Of a DNA stretch of 64,000 nt, positions 45,933 to 57,344 are shown in pieces. Every line of letters starts with the position of its first letter. Position 1 is the stretch's first letter. The notes beneath the pieces are model-generated. The model made no database searches. It was not told the DNA's origin and saw only the letters and a list, made by a program, of their open reading frames with translations. The translations under genes and the position numbers were made by a program. The stretch lies in the NCBI RefSeq assembly GCF_001625195.1, contig NC_054391.1, positions 7,451,157-7,515,156 of the forward strand, read 5' to 3'. Source of the DNA: Drechmeria coniospora (lineage: Eukaryota > Ascomycota > Sordariomycetes > Hypocreales > Ophiocordycipitaceae).

Positions 45933-48567
45933 TCATAACAAAGGCATCAGCAGGGTGTACCATGTAGTGCGATTGCTCCCTAGGAGACAGAGCTTCGCTG
46001 TGGCCGTGCCCTTGACGTCACCCATATCATGCACCTCCATCCTCACCGGCTTTATGCTGTGACCCCCGGGAAGGCGGTACTCTGTGAGACCCTGGGTTGA
46101 AACGCTGCTCACCGCTGCGTTGATGTGGCCGTCATAAAGTTCATAGGGTACGTCGTCGGCCCGGATGGGTACTGCAAGAACAACGGGCGTGTCATCTGCC
46201 AAGGTTAGCTGATGGACATGGCAAAATCGATTAGAGCATTTACCTGGTTCGTTGCAGACAAGGACCAGGGTTGTATCGTTGAGAAACTTGAGATCGATGA
46301 GTTTTCGACCAGCAAGGTCTATTCCGCTCCATCTGACGGGGTGATTGGTACTGATGCCATTGATGACGTCGAGGTCGCTGAGGAACAGAAACACTGCAGC
46401 TGTGTGAGCACGCTGATCAAAAATGAGGAAAACTACCATGTACCTTTGCTGTCGGCTTCCTTCGATGTGAGAGCAGCATATATCATTCCTCCCTGCTCCA
46501 GTTGTTAATTGCAACTGGGGCAACCTGGTTGGGGAAGTGGTTGACGTACATTTTCAGTCTGGCACATCCTGACATCCATCATGCTCACCGCATGTCCGAC
46601 AGATAGCCGAATGGGTTTCCCAAATCGCACACTCCTCTTCTTTGCGTTGGCAATGTCTTGGAAAATCCGATTCGACCATTTTGTCACGCAGTCCACCAAA
46701 AATTTGACATGATACAGAGCTCGCATGCTCGGCTGGCCTTCCTCGCACTTGTTTAATTGCTCGTTAAGCATATCCAGCAAATCGAACCCGTCGTCACAGT
46801 GCTTCCAACCCTCGGCGTAATCATTCTCGGAAACTTCGTCGAAGAAGACATCCAGGGGGCTTCCAGTAAGGTATCGCTCAATGTAGGCGATAACCTTTGT
46901 GCAGTCTATCGTTGCCTCCTTCTCATTGAGTTCTCCGCCGGAACTGCTAGCAAGCCGGTCAATCTGGAGGCGGAGCCATGTGGAAAAGGCGGTAAAGCTT
47001 TCGAGCTCGTCCATAACATAGGTGAGAATCTTGTGGCCAACGAGGGTTAGACAGCTGATAATATCCAAGACTCTGGTTATTTGCGCAACGGAGAAGCCGA
47101 TGTCGCTCCGACTGTTGTGAAACTGGGCAAGACCACGGAGTCGGCTCAGGATAATGGCAAACCGCTCGAGACTAGGGAGAAAATTTTCGTGAACAAGATC
47201 CCGCAGGTTCTCAAGGCTGGATACCACCGCCTTGTCCCATCGTTTGTGTCCCTACGTCAGATGTCAGCAGGAGCGGGAGTCGGATAATCAGGCGGAACCC
47301 ACACGCTCTGCGAGGCTGTCGAGAAGCCACTCTCGGACAGACTGGTGGGCATGGCCAGTAACAACAGTGTGATACAGTGCGGGAACTATACCCCGAGGAC
47401 CCTTTGGAGCGTTCTCTAGGCTTTCGTGCACGCTTCGCAGGAAACGACTCGGTAGCTCTCTCGCATTTTTCCACTCGACTATCATATGCATCTGGGTCTG
47501 CCTTAAGTATCTCAGCATTGTCTGAAGTGTAGTAAGCTTGGAGAAAAGTAGAGACAGATTTATTGGTGAGGAGTAGATGAACGGCAAATCCATCGGGACC
47601 AGGTGCAACTCAAGGGGTTGCGAAATTTTATCGGCTAGGACGAGAGCCTGAGTCGATACTTGGGGATGGGATGCGTGGCAGATCAGCTGAGCAATTGCGG
47701 GGGGGTTCGCAGATGGACATTGAAATATTCCTACGCCGAAGGTGTCGAAGATGTTTAGCAGAAGCCTGCCGTCGCTGGTCCCGGTTACCATAACGTTGAC
47801 ATCGTCATATTCGTTTCTCTTTGGGGGTGGAAACAGAAACTCGATACCAGTCCGCAGCGTAAATACGACGGCATCTTCGCTGGAAGGCACTGTCAGAGCG
47901 ACACGGTCCGTGCAGAAACGTGATGGTGTCTTGCCAGCACTCACTCTGTACCAGCGCTCGCAGTTGGCAAAGCGCTGATCTTTGGAAGCGCTGTCTCAAC
48001 CTCCAAGAAAGCAAGCTCTTGCGGCAGATCCATTGGCATATCTCTGGAAGAGCAACTCCATGCGTCGAAAAGATCGCCTCCCGGTTGCCTGGAAATGGAT
48101 TTGACGGCCTTGTCGGCTATACTGCTGCTCGTCCAGCCGATGTACGTAATACGCGTGTTCGACGGATCGCACACAGGAATATGATGGGCAGCCTTGTTAT
48201 TCTCGAGCCCCATGAGCCGCACAACGCCATCACTCCAGCCCACGGCCAAGAACTGTCCTGTGCAAAGCTGCTGTGAGCGGCTGCAACTTGTGACGGGAGG
48301 GTTGGGTTTTGGGGTCCCGAATGGGTGCCACGAACCATCTGGCTTCCATGTCACGGCCACAGCCTCGGGCGCCGGCTTTCCCGGAGCACCAACGTGGTGT
48401 ATCTTGGAGATGACTTGATTGGGAGGTCGATATATCAGGAGATTCCTGCCGCCCGTGTCCCATACCGTCGCTAGGTCTAGCTTTGGGCAGCTCGCCGGAA
48501 AGCCATTGGGTGCCTTGGAGTCGAACTCGGTCTCGCTTAAAAGCGTGAGCTGCTTCACCTGGGCCAT
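45933..48567 (-). CDS. APC4: Anaphase-promoting complex subunit 4 (Apc4)
   Basis: Structural subunit of the APC/C ubiquitin ligase that drives mitotic exit. Seven exons: 48567-48336, 48257-47945, 47879-47303, 47251-46550, 46492-46444, 46393-46244, 46195-45933; total 761 residues, closing in frame. The N-terminus is a WD40-like propeller (VTWKPDGQFLAVGWSDGVVRLMGLENNKAAH, rebuilt over intron 1). The middle carries the conserved helix ERGHKRWDKAVVSSLENLRDLVHENFLPSLERFAIILSRLRGLA, and then a second beta-rich half containing GGMIYAALTSKEADSK and VFLFLSDLDVINGISTN. Exon 5 is only 49 bases. Intron junctions were set by phase and conserved sequence and are all GT-AG; introns are 48-78 bases. Role is by homology; recognition is firm. 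Confidence 0.9.
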
Positions 48568-49219
48568 TCCTCAGACTCTCGCATCTAACATTACTGCAGC
48601 ACGCTGCTCTCGATGTTAATGTGTACGAGTTTGTGCTCTCCAACTTTGCAAGCTGCAGACAATAGGGCTCCTAGTGCTATTCCATGTTGCCCTTTGATAG
48701 GTGCGTGGCGCCGCACCGTGCGACTTATTTGATTTTCTTACCGTGCGGCCCCTCAGCGACCAGCAGCCCATCAGCGACATATTTTCGCAGTACGGCCAGA
48801 GTATTAGCATTGACATAACTTAGTACTACAACTTAATTTACTACTGTACGGTATATTCAGCATGCCCCCTTCGTGACTGCTCGGTAAGAATCAACGGGTA
48901 TAAACACACAAGTGTTCAGCATATCGTGCCGTGTCGGCACCTCTACGAGAACAATAATGGTAGGGGGATAAGTGAATGTTAGCAAAATAAGGCATTGTCG
49001 CCCTTCTACATAGCACGCATCCTTTTTCCGTAGCCTGCAGACGACGTAAATCACACAGAGTAGCTAATTCCGAAGGGCTATGGCAGATCGTCCAAGCTGC
49101 GCTTTGCGACTACACTACCGTGGCAGTTTTGAACCCATTGGTAGCTCCCCGATTCAGTAGTTATCCCACATTGTTGCGCATCTCGGCGCCGGGGCATCTC
49201 GGCTCCCAGATCCTCCGTC
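48568..49219. other. Intergenic: apc4 promoter and ret2 3' flank
   Basis: Tandem minus-strand spacer. AT-rich, with no TACGGAGTAC element; a lone CTGTACGGTATAT near 48844 is the nearest match. No ORF supported. Confidence 0.5.
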
Positions 49220-50991
49220 TCATTCAATAGAGTAGTTTTCCGCATGCGATTTGATCTCTTTTGAAAACGTAACCTCCTCGTTCTCTTCCATCAACAGTAC
49301 GGAAGTTACCTGTAATGGTTATGTTAGTCCTGGTACCGACGGAGGGTCAAGGGTGCTCACATCAACATCCACATATGGCGTCGTCTTGGTGAATCTGATT
49401 GTCATAGGGAAGAAGTCATTCTCGTCAAGGCTCTCGGCCTCAAACTCAAAAGAGCCGCTAGGGTTCTCGTCGTCGACGGTACCCACGTTCCACTCCAGAG
49501 CATCGCCGGAGACCTCGTACGCAGCGTCAAAGCTGGAAACGACGGGTTCGCTCGCCGCGTATGGAATAACGACAGCGACATCTCGCAATGCATCTCCGCC
49601 AGTCAGCTCGTACTCGACCGTGATATTGAACTTGCCCGAGTCGTTGTTGATCCAAGCGGTGAATGTGATCGGGCAAGCGGTTGTGTCATCAACCTTTGGC
49701 GACGCTCTCCAACGCAAAACTCCAACCGCGTTGTTGACGGGGAAGCCGCGAGCAACGTTGCTCATCTGAATCGTCTTGGAGTTATTGAAGAGGTTGCGGT
49801 CAACGTTAGGATGGGTGCGGAACTGGGCGCCATGCGACGGAACCGCGTGGAGGGCGAGCTTGATCTTTGTCAAGTTAGGGTCGGACACGCGAAGCGTGAG
49901 ATCGCCGCTGACGGCCAACGAGTTGACCCCGCCTTCTCGGGACAACTTGGCGCTAATGGATTCGGAGACGGTGACGTGAATAGCATCTCGATCTACCGAC
50001 GTCGACTGGTGCCGTGAGGATGGCTCGGCCGCTGCGGGGGCCGGGGTCACGAGAGGACTGTCGTCCATCTCACCACCCATGTCACCCCTAACTCGCTCAA
50101 ACATGTCCGTAGTTTTGGACTTCTTGCCTAGCTGCATTCCCTTGCCCTTGGCCGCAGCCGAAAATCTGCCAGTCACTCGTCAGTCCTCGATTGCCATAGT
50201 TCGTCTCACGCAAGAAAGGACACACTTGTTGTACGTCTTGTTCTTCTCGGCCTCGTAGCTGTCAAATGAATCGGCTGCGTTTGGCCGCGTGGGGGCTTGG
50301 TATGTCGGATAGACAGGCGCCTTTGGAATGTTCCCACGACCGCTCCGCGCCGACTCCTTGCGCTGCATTTCGAGTTGCTTGGCTTTGCGTTTCCGCTCCT
50401 CGGTTGCCTCGAGCTCTTTGTTCTATGTAGATGTAAGCATGCAGGTTTTCATCAAGCAGCAAGTTGAGCGAGGTCATACTCGTGCTATGATTTCTTGGAT
50501 ACGCTCTTCGTGAGATTCCATATCCAAGAACGTCTTAATCTGGCTCATGGTCAGGTTTTCGCGGTAGCCGAGGGTAACGAGCTCGTCAAAGGCACTGAGA
50601 AGCTCGTAGGCATTCTTGACGATCTCTCTCTCATCTAGTGTCTTGCACGCGCTGGTAACGACCTGGGCGAACAGATGCAGCGAGTCGATGTCCTGCAGGA
50701 TGTTGGACTGGCGGTTCGTGATGAGGACCATGTAGAGCTCGTCAAGCGGCTGGTAAACGAATCGGACATTGTCTTGCTCAACTGTCGTATGCTGCGTGCC
50801 GCTGTCGGCCAGCTTGGGGAATGAGGCCAGGAGGGCCTCTATGCGAGATCGTGGCATCTCGCGAAACTGTCTCGAGAGGACAGCTTTCCCACCACGTGTG
50901 CAGATTGAAGCCGCGAGGACGACCTGAGAGGCCGTTAGCAACAGCGAGCAGTTGGGATACCAGTATTAGCGGGAAATAGTGTGCGCACCAT
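49220..50991 (-). CDS. RET2: Coatomer subunit delta (delta-COP, Ret2)
   Basis: COPI coat subunit for Golgi-to-ER retrograde traffic. Exons: 50991-50989, 50923-50480, 50422-50226, 50165-49361, 49309-49220; 512 residues, in the normal range. The first exon is the ATG alone; splicing joins it to GTC to give MVVLAASICTRGGKAVLSRQF, the conserved longin-like start. Residues 1-140 are the longin domain, followed by a charged coiled coil (NKELEATEERKRKAKQLE), a linker with AVKSKG-like AAAKGKGMQLGKK, and the C-terminal mu-homology domain (residues about 270-512) ending in KSHAENYSIE. Phases agree at all four introns (50-65 bases). Promoter region contains a 22-base inverted repeat at 51191-51212, about 200 bases upstream. 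Confidence 0.93.
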
Positions 50992-52114
50992 CTTGGCGAT
51001 TTGCGATTGGCAATCCGGTAATCTGGTATGTTGTTGATAGATGGACTTGGAAGGTCAATTGGCGCCACGTCAACGAACGAGTTCGATGAGTACTGAACGT
51101 GCACCTACTTAGTACCCGACGCTGACACTAACGCAATGGGGGGCGGTTCTCCCTTGCCAGCTCTTGTCCCGCCTTCAATACTGCTAACGAGTACTCCGTA
51201 CTTACGGAGTACCTACTGTACTTGCACTTACAGTACTTACAGTACTGTAGTGTAAGTATTACTGCTTGATAAGTACACCATGTGTGTGGGTCATGCCTTG
51301 TATGCATGACTAAGCCAGGAGTATGGGAAAATTAGGCCATTAGGCCTCCAGTGTTGATTTGCTAGCTGTATTGTTTAGAATGGAATTGCATGCAGAACGA
51401 GAAGTTAATACTCACTCAATTCGCCCGGGATAAAGCTCATCTCACGATATTCTTCATCATGTTGCCTTGATTCATCTTCTTCCTTCTGTGAAGTCCCAAG
51501 GTCACAGCCATCGCGGCACAACCACGGCGATTTGGGTACAGCTTTACAGCTTCCGCACTAGTCCTATTCAGTCACGTACTTATCTGAGCCGCTTGCCTAC
51601 TTCCAACCTGGCTCCATGTCAACGTCAACTCTCAGCCGAGCTTCTCAGCCTCATCATCATTCAATTCAAACCTCTCCCCATCCGACATCACTCTCTTTGC
51701 ATTCCCCCGCCACTGTGCACCCCGAAATTTCACGCGACCACCATACAGTAGTTCTGTATCCTCAAGCCGATATCCAGCCATCAACTCCAATGTGCTGCTC
51801 TTGCACTGTAATAATTTGGCCTTCAGCTCCGGAACGGTCGCCGCACGAGACATAGTCCTCCGAACAAGTCGCCAAGCGTGCAGGTTGACAACTGTTCACA
51901 ACTAGCTTCTTTGCGTCGAGTTTTAGAATTTCTTGCACCTTAACAATCCATTACCCTCATTCTTTTCCAAGCCCCAATATTGAATCGTCATAACTGCTCT
52001 CCCGGGGTCCTTTTCACTTCGACGACAAGGTTCCTGCTCCCTCGTCAAATCCAAATCCTTTCTCGCCACCTGGCTACTGGGGACTGGCTCACGAACCCAA
52101 GATCACCAAGTATA
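50992..52114. other. Divergent intergenic region
   Basis: Shared upstream region of ret2 and the DUF2420-type gene. An inverted repeat, GTACTCCGTA-CT-TACGGAGTAC, lies at 51191-51212 and further GTAC words run to about 51260. From 51450 the DNA is mixed and holds one uncertain minus-strand ORF (listed separately); the rest from 51860 to 52114 looks like leader of the plus-strand gene. Confidence 0.55.
51632..51853 (-). CDS. Small hypothetical protein, uncertain
   Basis: A 73-codon ORF from an ATG at 51853 to a stop at 51632. I do not recognise the protein. It is charged and helix-like (ELKAKLLQCKSSTLELMAGYRLEDTELLYGG) with an acidic end (GERFELNDDEAEKLG), with no membrane span or signal. It sits on the minus strand in the leader region of the DUF2420-type gene, so it could be a real small gene, an antisense transcript, or chance. 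A downstream exon after a short intron is also possible. Amino-acid composition is balanced and codon choice is not obviously random, which is why it is listed. Confidence 0.3.
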   Translation of the reverse strand: MSRAATVPELKAKLLQCKSSTLELMAGYRLEDTELLYGGRVKFRGAQWRGNAKRVMSDGERFELNDDEAEKLG

Positions 52115-54868
52115 ATGTTGGGGCTCGTCCCTTCTGAGTCCGATGCGGCTACTTCGATTTCACCACAGACGGGCCTGCACCGCCACGACGATGATTTGAT
52201 CAACTATGACAGCGACGACGCGACCCTAGCAGTTCCCGTCTCGAGACACGCTTCACAACATGATGGCACACGCGTACTTGAGTTTGAGGAATTCGCCATA
52301 GGGACCGTCCCCCCACTGCAGGCCTCTTCCAATCTCACGCAATCAAGCAGCGCTGTTGGCTCGGTGCCGCTAGAGTCTGGCGGCACAGCAACTAACACAA
52401 CGGATTATGATCATTCAATCGAGCCTTCTAATGCACCAGAGAGCGCCCCTAGTATTCACGGTCCGGATGAAAATGAGGAGGAAATACCTGATCACGGAGA
52501 CGAAATTGCTGCGGATGAGACTGCACATGTCATGGACTCGATTCACGAGATAGACTACGAGCATGATGATATCGACTATGCAGTACCGAGCGAAAGTCAA
52601 CAGAATACCGTATCGGCTTCTACACTCTCCAAGGCTCCGAATTCTCCTGCCCAGGCCACCGATTCCGCTGCTGAAGAGCTGCACGACCATGCCAGCCATT
52701 TCGAGATCGATTGGGACGAGGATGAGCCACCCAGAGACAGCCTTGAAGAACAGACTGAAACTCATGATGCCTCCAAACAGTTTACTGTGGCTGCTCATGA
52801 TACAGCGTCGTCAAATGACCAAGGGACCCCAGGGTCAGGCAGGGGAGAGCTTGGCTCTGTTGATGGTCCAAGTGTACAAGGGGCGCTCGCTGTCCAAGAT
52901 ACCTCATATCCCGAAGGGATTCCTGAGATATTCGTTCAGTACCAAGGAGAACAGTGTCCGTTCTTCTCTCAATCGGCCGATGGTTTCTTTGCAGATGCCC
53001 ATATCCTGAAGGAGCCAATGGCTGTCGTCCTGGCTGAACTTCGCGAGATGCTTGAATCGGAGATTGACGAGCAAGATGAACTAGTGTTCCAAGTCGATAA
53101 GCTCGGCCTCGAGTTCTGCGAGGCACGCACCCCTGTCTCCTATCGCTATTGCATGCATGGCTAACTATTTTCCAGTCATCTCCCCACGACTCCCTGGCAA
53201 CAATCACCTTGTCACAAATTCTCGATGTGTTCGAAATTCTCACAAAAAATGAAGACCCTGAGAGTTCCCGTCGTCTCTCTGCGTATCTGTTCACTAGGCC
53301 AAACACCATGAAGCGGTTCGAGTTTCTGATGGAGGGCGCAACCGTGGGCAACACCAAACTTGAAGATGTCGCCTACTACTTCGAGCCTCCCGGAGATGGC
53401 AGTCCTCCAATGGAGTTCGACGTGGATGAGATATATGGAGAAGAAATCGATCATTTCGAAGCTCTTGGCGAAGCCGATGAACCGGACGCAAAGAATGAGT
53501 TCGTTGGTGGCAGCGACGTTCAGGACCGTGACGTCGGGACTGCTAATGACAATGCGGCTGATCTTTATGGCGACGATGGCGTAGACTACAGCATTGGTGA
53601 GGACAAAATTGTAAACGATGAAGGGAATGCCGACATTTCGTCTTTGGAACCGGCCGCTGTAGGCCAGGGCGAATCCATCTGCGAAACTGGCCCGGCGAAA
53701 ACCGCCCCTCAGCACGATGCTGGATTTGATCCGAATAACACTGTTTCTCAAGCTTTTGCCGATCACGACGACGACCTCATTGACTATTCAGACGATAAGA
53801 TCGCTGATTTGACTGAGACGCGCCATGATCAGAGGGCTGAGGGGGTCCCGGACACTACTACAACCAGCCTCCAAGTTGATGGCCCTTCCCAACAGGATGA
53901 TGATCTCGTCAGCTACGCGGATGATAAAATTTCGGTGTCCGGCGCGACTTCCCATGGTGTCGGAAGAACCAGTAGTGCTGGTAACAAATCGTCTTCTCCG
54001 GGAGAGAATGGTGCTGGCATTAACTGCGGTGACGAAAAAATGGAAATCTCCGGCGATGTGGCCAGTATTGGCGGCGACGATGCAAAGCAGCTACAAGTTG
54101 AAGAAATAGCGATCAAAAACGTTGAGGAACCGAGTCAACACGGCTTTGAGGAGACCGATTTGGAGGTCACATCGTATCACGGCAAAGAAGTAGTTGACGG
54201 AAGCAGCCTCGATCAGTTCAATCAACCTTTGGAAATCATGATGACCAGTCATGACGCTGCCAGCAACGCTGTGGTCGACGCTCTGCCATTGGGTCCTGTC
54301 GAAAGTTTATCCTCTGGCTACCGCTCTGGCGAAAAGGTTACCACCGAGTTGGATGTCAGCGTTGCAGACGAAAGTACTCGAGTTGAACATATTCGCAACC
54401 CTTCGGACATGAGCATTGCCTTTACTGCCGCAGGGGATGAGAGTGTGAGAGCGGCTGGCGCCAATAGCGGCAGCGGTACCTCGGCAGAACTCGAGGTTGA
54501 TCCGCAGGCGGAGTCCGCACACGCGGAAGGTATGCCATCGCTAGAAACCGAAAGCCACATCGCTGTTGCCACGATCACTCCTGATTTGAACACGGCGATG
54601 GCCGCAGTCGTGAAGGACGACGAGCTAGGCGCCATGATGGGCACAAACCTGCCAGGAAACATAGACGAACTGTCAGAGATTGACTGGCAAGATGATGATG
54701 CAGTCGATGTTGTCACCGACATGGCTGAGGTGCTACCCAGCGCCACCAAAAGGGGCTGTCCAGGTGTCGACGAAGATGATAGGAATGGTATGTCCACTCA
54801 CGCTCCAATTCAGAGGCATTCTTGGGCCAGGCTAATTCAATACAGACGTCAAGCGTCGTCGATCCTAG
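52115..54868 (+). CDS. Acidic disordered protein with DUF2420-type domain
   Basis: Fungus-specific protein of unknown function. Exons 52115-53122, 53176-54787 and 54846-54868 give 880 residues, ending DVKRRRS. The conserved globular part straddles intron 1: EIFVQYQGEQCPFFSQS, LREMLESEIDEQDELVFQVDKLGLEFCE, then TITLSQILDVFEILTKNE and KLEDVAYYFEP. This matches the fungal DUF2420 layout. Intron 1 uses a GC donor at 53123 (53 bases); a GT donor at 53135 would leave a 41-base intron, so the GC form is preferred. The rest is strongly acidic and probably unfolded, with repeated DDDL-x-Y-x-DD and EID[WY] motifs. The frame is open upstream but the first ATG is 52115. Nuclear location is suggested only by the basic tail. 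Confidence 0.82.
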
Positions 54869-56379
54869 GCCATTGATCCTCTCGTCCCCGCCAACACAGG
54901 ACCTTCTGTGTAATTGGCTGCCTTACACAACTTCCTGCGCGATCTCCCTTCCATGGCCTCCCTAACCCTCCACTACCCACCCATCTTTTTTGATATCTGC
55001 TGGTACAGCACAATTTGTCTTCGTTGAGTGCCTCGTCAGCGATGGTTAACCAAACAGGAAACCCTTCGACCACATGGGCAATAACCTATGCCCCCCGCGT
55101 AGATTGGACGACTGCACACACCCGAGGGATTATGTCTTGAAAGACCGGATACGAATGGTAGGCATTTCCGTCTCTGACTAACTACGTACCCGTAAGTACA
55201 GCACGTTACCAATTTGTGTAACACGTTGAACTTGTGTTGGAGGTGACTGCACCTCCAAAATGAATGAATGGTGTGAAGTCATACCATCCAAATCAATCGT
55301 TTTCATGGCGCTGCGTTGAATTTCGCGTCTGATATACGAAATCAGATGCATTTTGAGCATTTGATCTGGTTGCAGCTCTGAAAGGAGAATGATCGACCTT
55401 CGGGGCCCTGGAAAATGCATGGTGAAGAGGGTACCCTAGATGGCCATGCGGGAAGTGGGAAATGGGATGAGGCAAGAAAGGCACTGGCCATGCGCCCACG
55501 ATAATCTGCGTCTGGGAAAAATTGAAGGGGGGGCCATATTCGAACCGTCATGAAAGGTTGAGGACTTGGCTACATGTCGAAGTGCCGTGTGCAGCCCGCT
55601 ACATCAAGTCCTTCACACAAATCATCAGTGGCAAAAACTGGTTGGGCTGCCATAGTTTTCTTCGCTTTGAAACCTAGCTAGTTGAAATGTACATAATTCG
55701 TTCATCCCACTCAGTATCACATACCACTGGGCGCAGATCTCAAATAGTGCAATGCACATTCATGCATACCATTCGGTGCAATTCAAGGTTCAAGTTGCTG
55801 AAGTATTGTCCACAAGTACACGCAGATAAGAGTTGCAGGTGACGTTTCGGTGCAATATTCAAGAACTAGCAGATGTAGTACTGTTTTAAGGCTAGTAGTG
55901 TGTATATAAACGCAAGTACATCATGCCACGTGCAGGAAAATATCCCGTATACGAGATCCTCATCTTATCCTTTACATTCCATAAGTACCAAGTAAAGGGC
56001 GACCTAATACATGCAAAGGCCTCCTTTCGATCTCCTGGACGAATATCTTGGCACGCCTTCCGCCGAAGCCCAAGGAAACCCTTGGATTCCTAATATGTAG
56101 CTCGAGAACAAGTCCGAGCTAGGAATCATCCGCCTTGGACCATTTGATCCTTTCGCGAAAATTACCTGAGTCATGCTTGGAGGCTTTCCTTTCGTCCTTT
56201 AGGAACAATCCTACTAATATTGCGAGGATTTCCTTGGTACGAACGAGATCATCCCGGCCAGGATCCATCTCATGGTCAACACAAGAGTAGAAATATATGA
56301 AGCCGCGAAGGCATTTCCCAACACCATGCCCCATGCATGAAAGCAAGCAAAGCAACAAGAGAAAGACGAAGATGAGCGG
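54869..56379. other. Convergent 3'-3' intergenic region
   Basis: About 1.5 kb between the DUF2420-type gene and eIF6. No ORF is supported. GTAC words occur (for example near 55188 and 55818), but no TACGGAGTAC element is seen. The 56040-56330 part contains repeated AAGGA/TCCTT words. Confidence 0.5.
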
Positions 56380-57344
56380 TTAGTAGAAACTCTCGACCAT
56401 GGTATCTTTCATGCTCGTGTTGATATTGCTGGGACCCATTCCGTCGCCTAGCCTGAAGACGCTCTCAACAACGCTCAGCTCCGTAGCGGTAGTGTCGAGG
56501 CCAGTAACGGCGAGCCAGTCATTGACGACCATCCCAGCGCCGACAACGTTGCTTCCACGGTTCACGCTACCTGCAACGAGCGGAACCTGCAATAAGCTTG
56601 AGAGCTCGTCCTGGTCTTGAATGCTCGTCTTGGGATGAACCAGGCCGCCCTGGTTGGAGAGGCTCATGTAGCTTCCGACAAGGACATTATCGGCAATGGT
56701 CTGGCGGAAGACCTCGACACCGAGGACATCGGCAATAATCTCTTCCGTCTCACGCTCGAGGTCTGGATGTATGAGAGCAATGTGGTCGTTTGTAGCAATG
56801 ACATTACCGAGGGCTGATAGGCGCTCCTCGATTCGCTGGATACGGACGGAATCGGGAAGGGAGTTGCGCAGGTGCTGGAGTTCTTGGTCCGTGGTGGAGG
56901 TGGGCACAAGGAGACCCTTCCGGTTGCCGGCGGTTAGACGACCAATGATGCGAGTACCGGCAATCGTCGTCCGGACTGTAGGCACGAGATCTTGAAGCTC
57001 GGCTTCAAAGACACTGTAGCACCCTTGTCAATTGATGTTGGCTGTCATCGGGGGTGCCGAAGCAGGAGCCTGGACTGACCTGTAGAAATTCTCGCTCGCG
57101 CCGAGGGCCACAAGGGCATATGAGTTGGTAAGGGTCGAGAATACACCGATCCTACCGGCATATATTAGCAAGGAATTCCGATGACAGAAAGTCAAACGCA
57201 GCGCGCTATAGAGGCCCGCGACCGCGAAGGCAAAGAAAGGAAGGGCTTCTTCAACCAACATCGCGGGGTATCAAGAGTCGGGTGTTGGGGATCAGGAGGG
57301 GGGAATTACTCGTTCGAGTTCTCAAACTGAGCTCGCACAGCCAT
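56380..57344 (-). CDS. TIF6: Translation initiation factor eIF6 (Tif6)
   Basis: Anti-association factor that binds pre-60S ribosomal subunits and is needed for their maturation and export. Exons 57344-57310, 57151-57080 and 57013-56380 give 246 residues, the universal eIF6 length. Start [29 protein letters not shown] is assembled over intron 1 (158 bases) and [15 protein letters not shown] over intron 2. The five-fold pentein repeats are visible through conserved [54 protein letters not shown] and [16 protein letters not shown]. The protein ends in a short tail (KDTMVESFY). The track's longer upstream ORF at 57028-57261 merely reads through intron 2. GTAC elements start about 240 bases upstream. 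Confidence 0.97.

Noticed and set aside
57028..57261. Longer eIF6 N-terminal ORF
   Set aside because: It reads through intron 2 and begins in the intron 1 region; splicing restores the universal [16 protein letters not shown] start.
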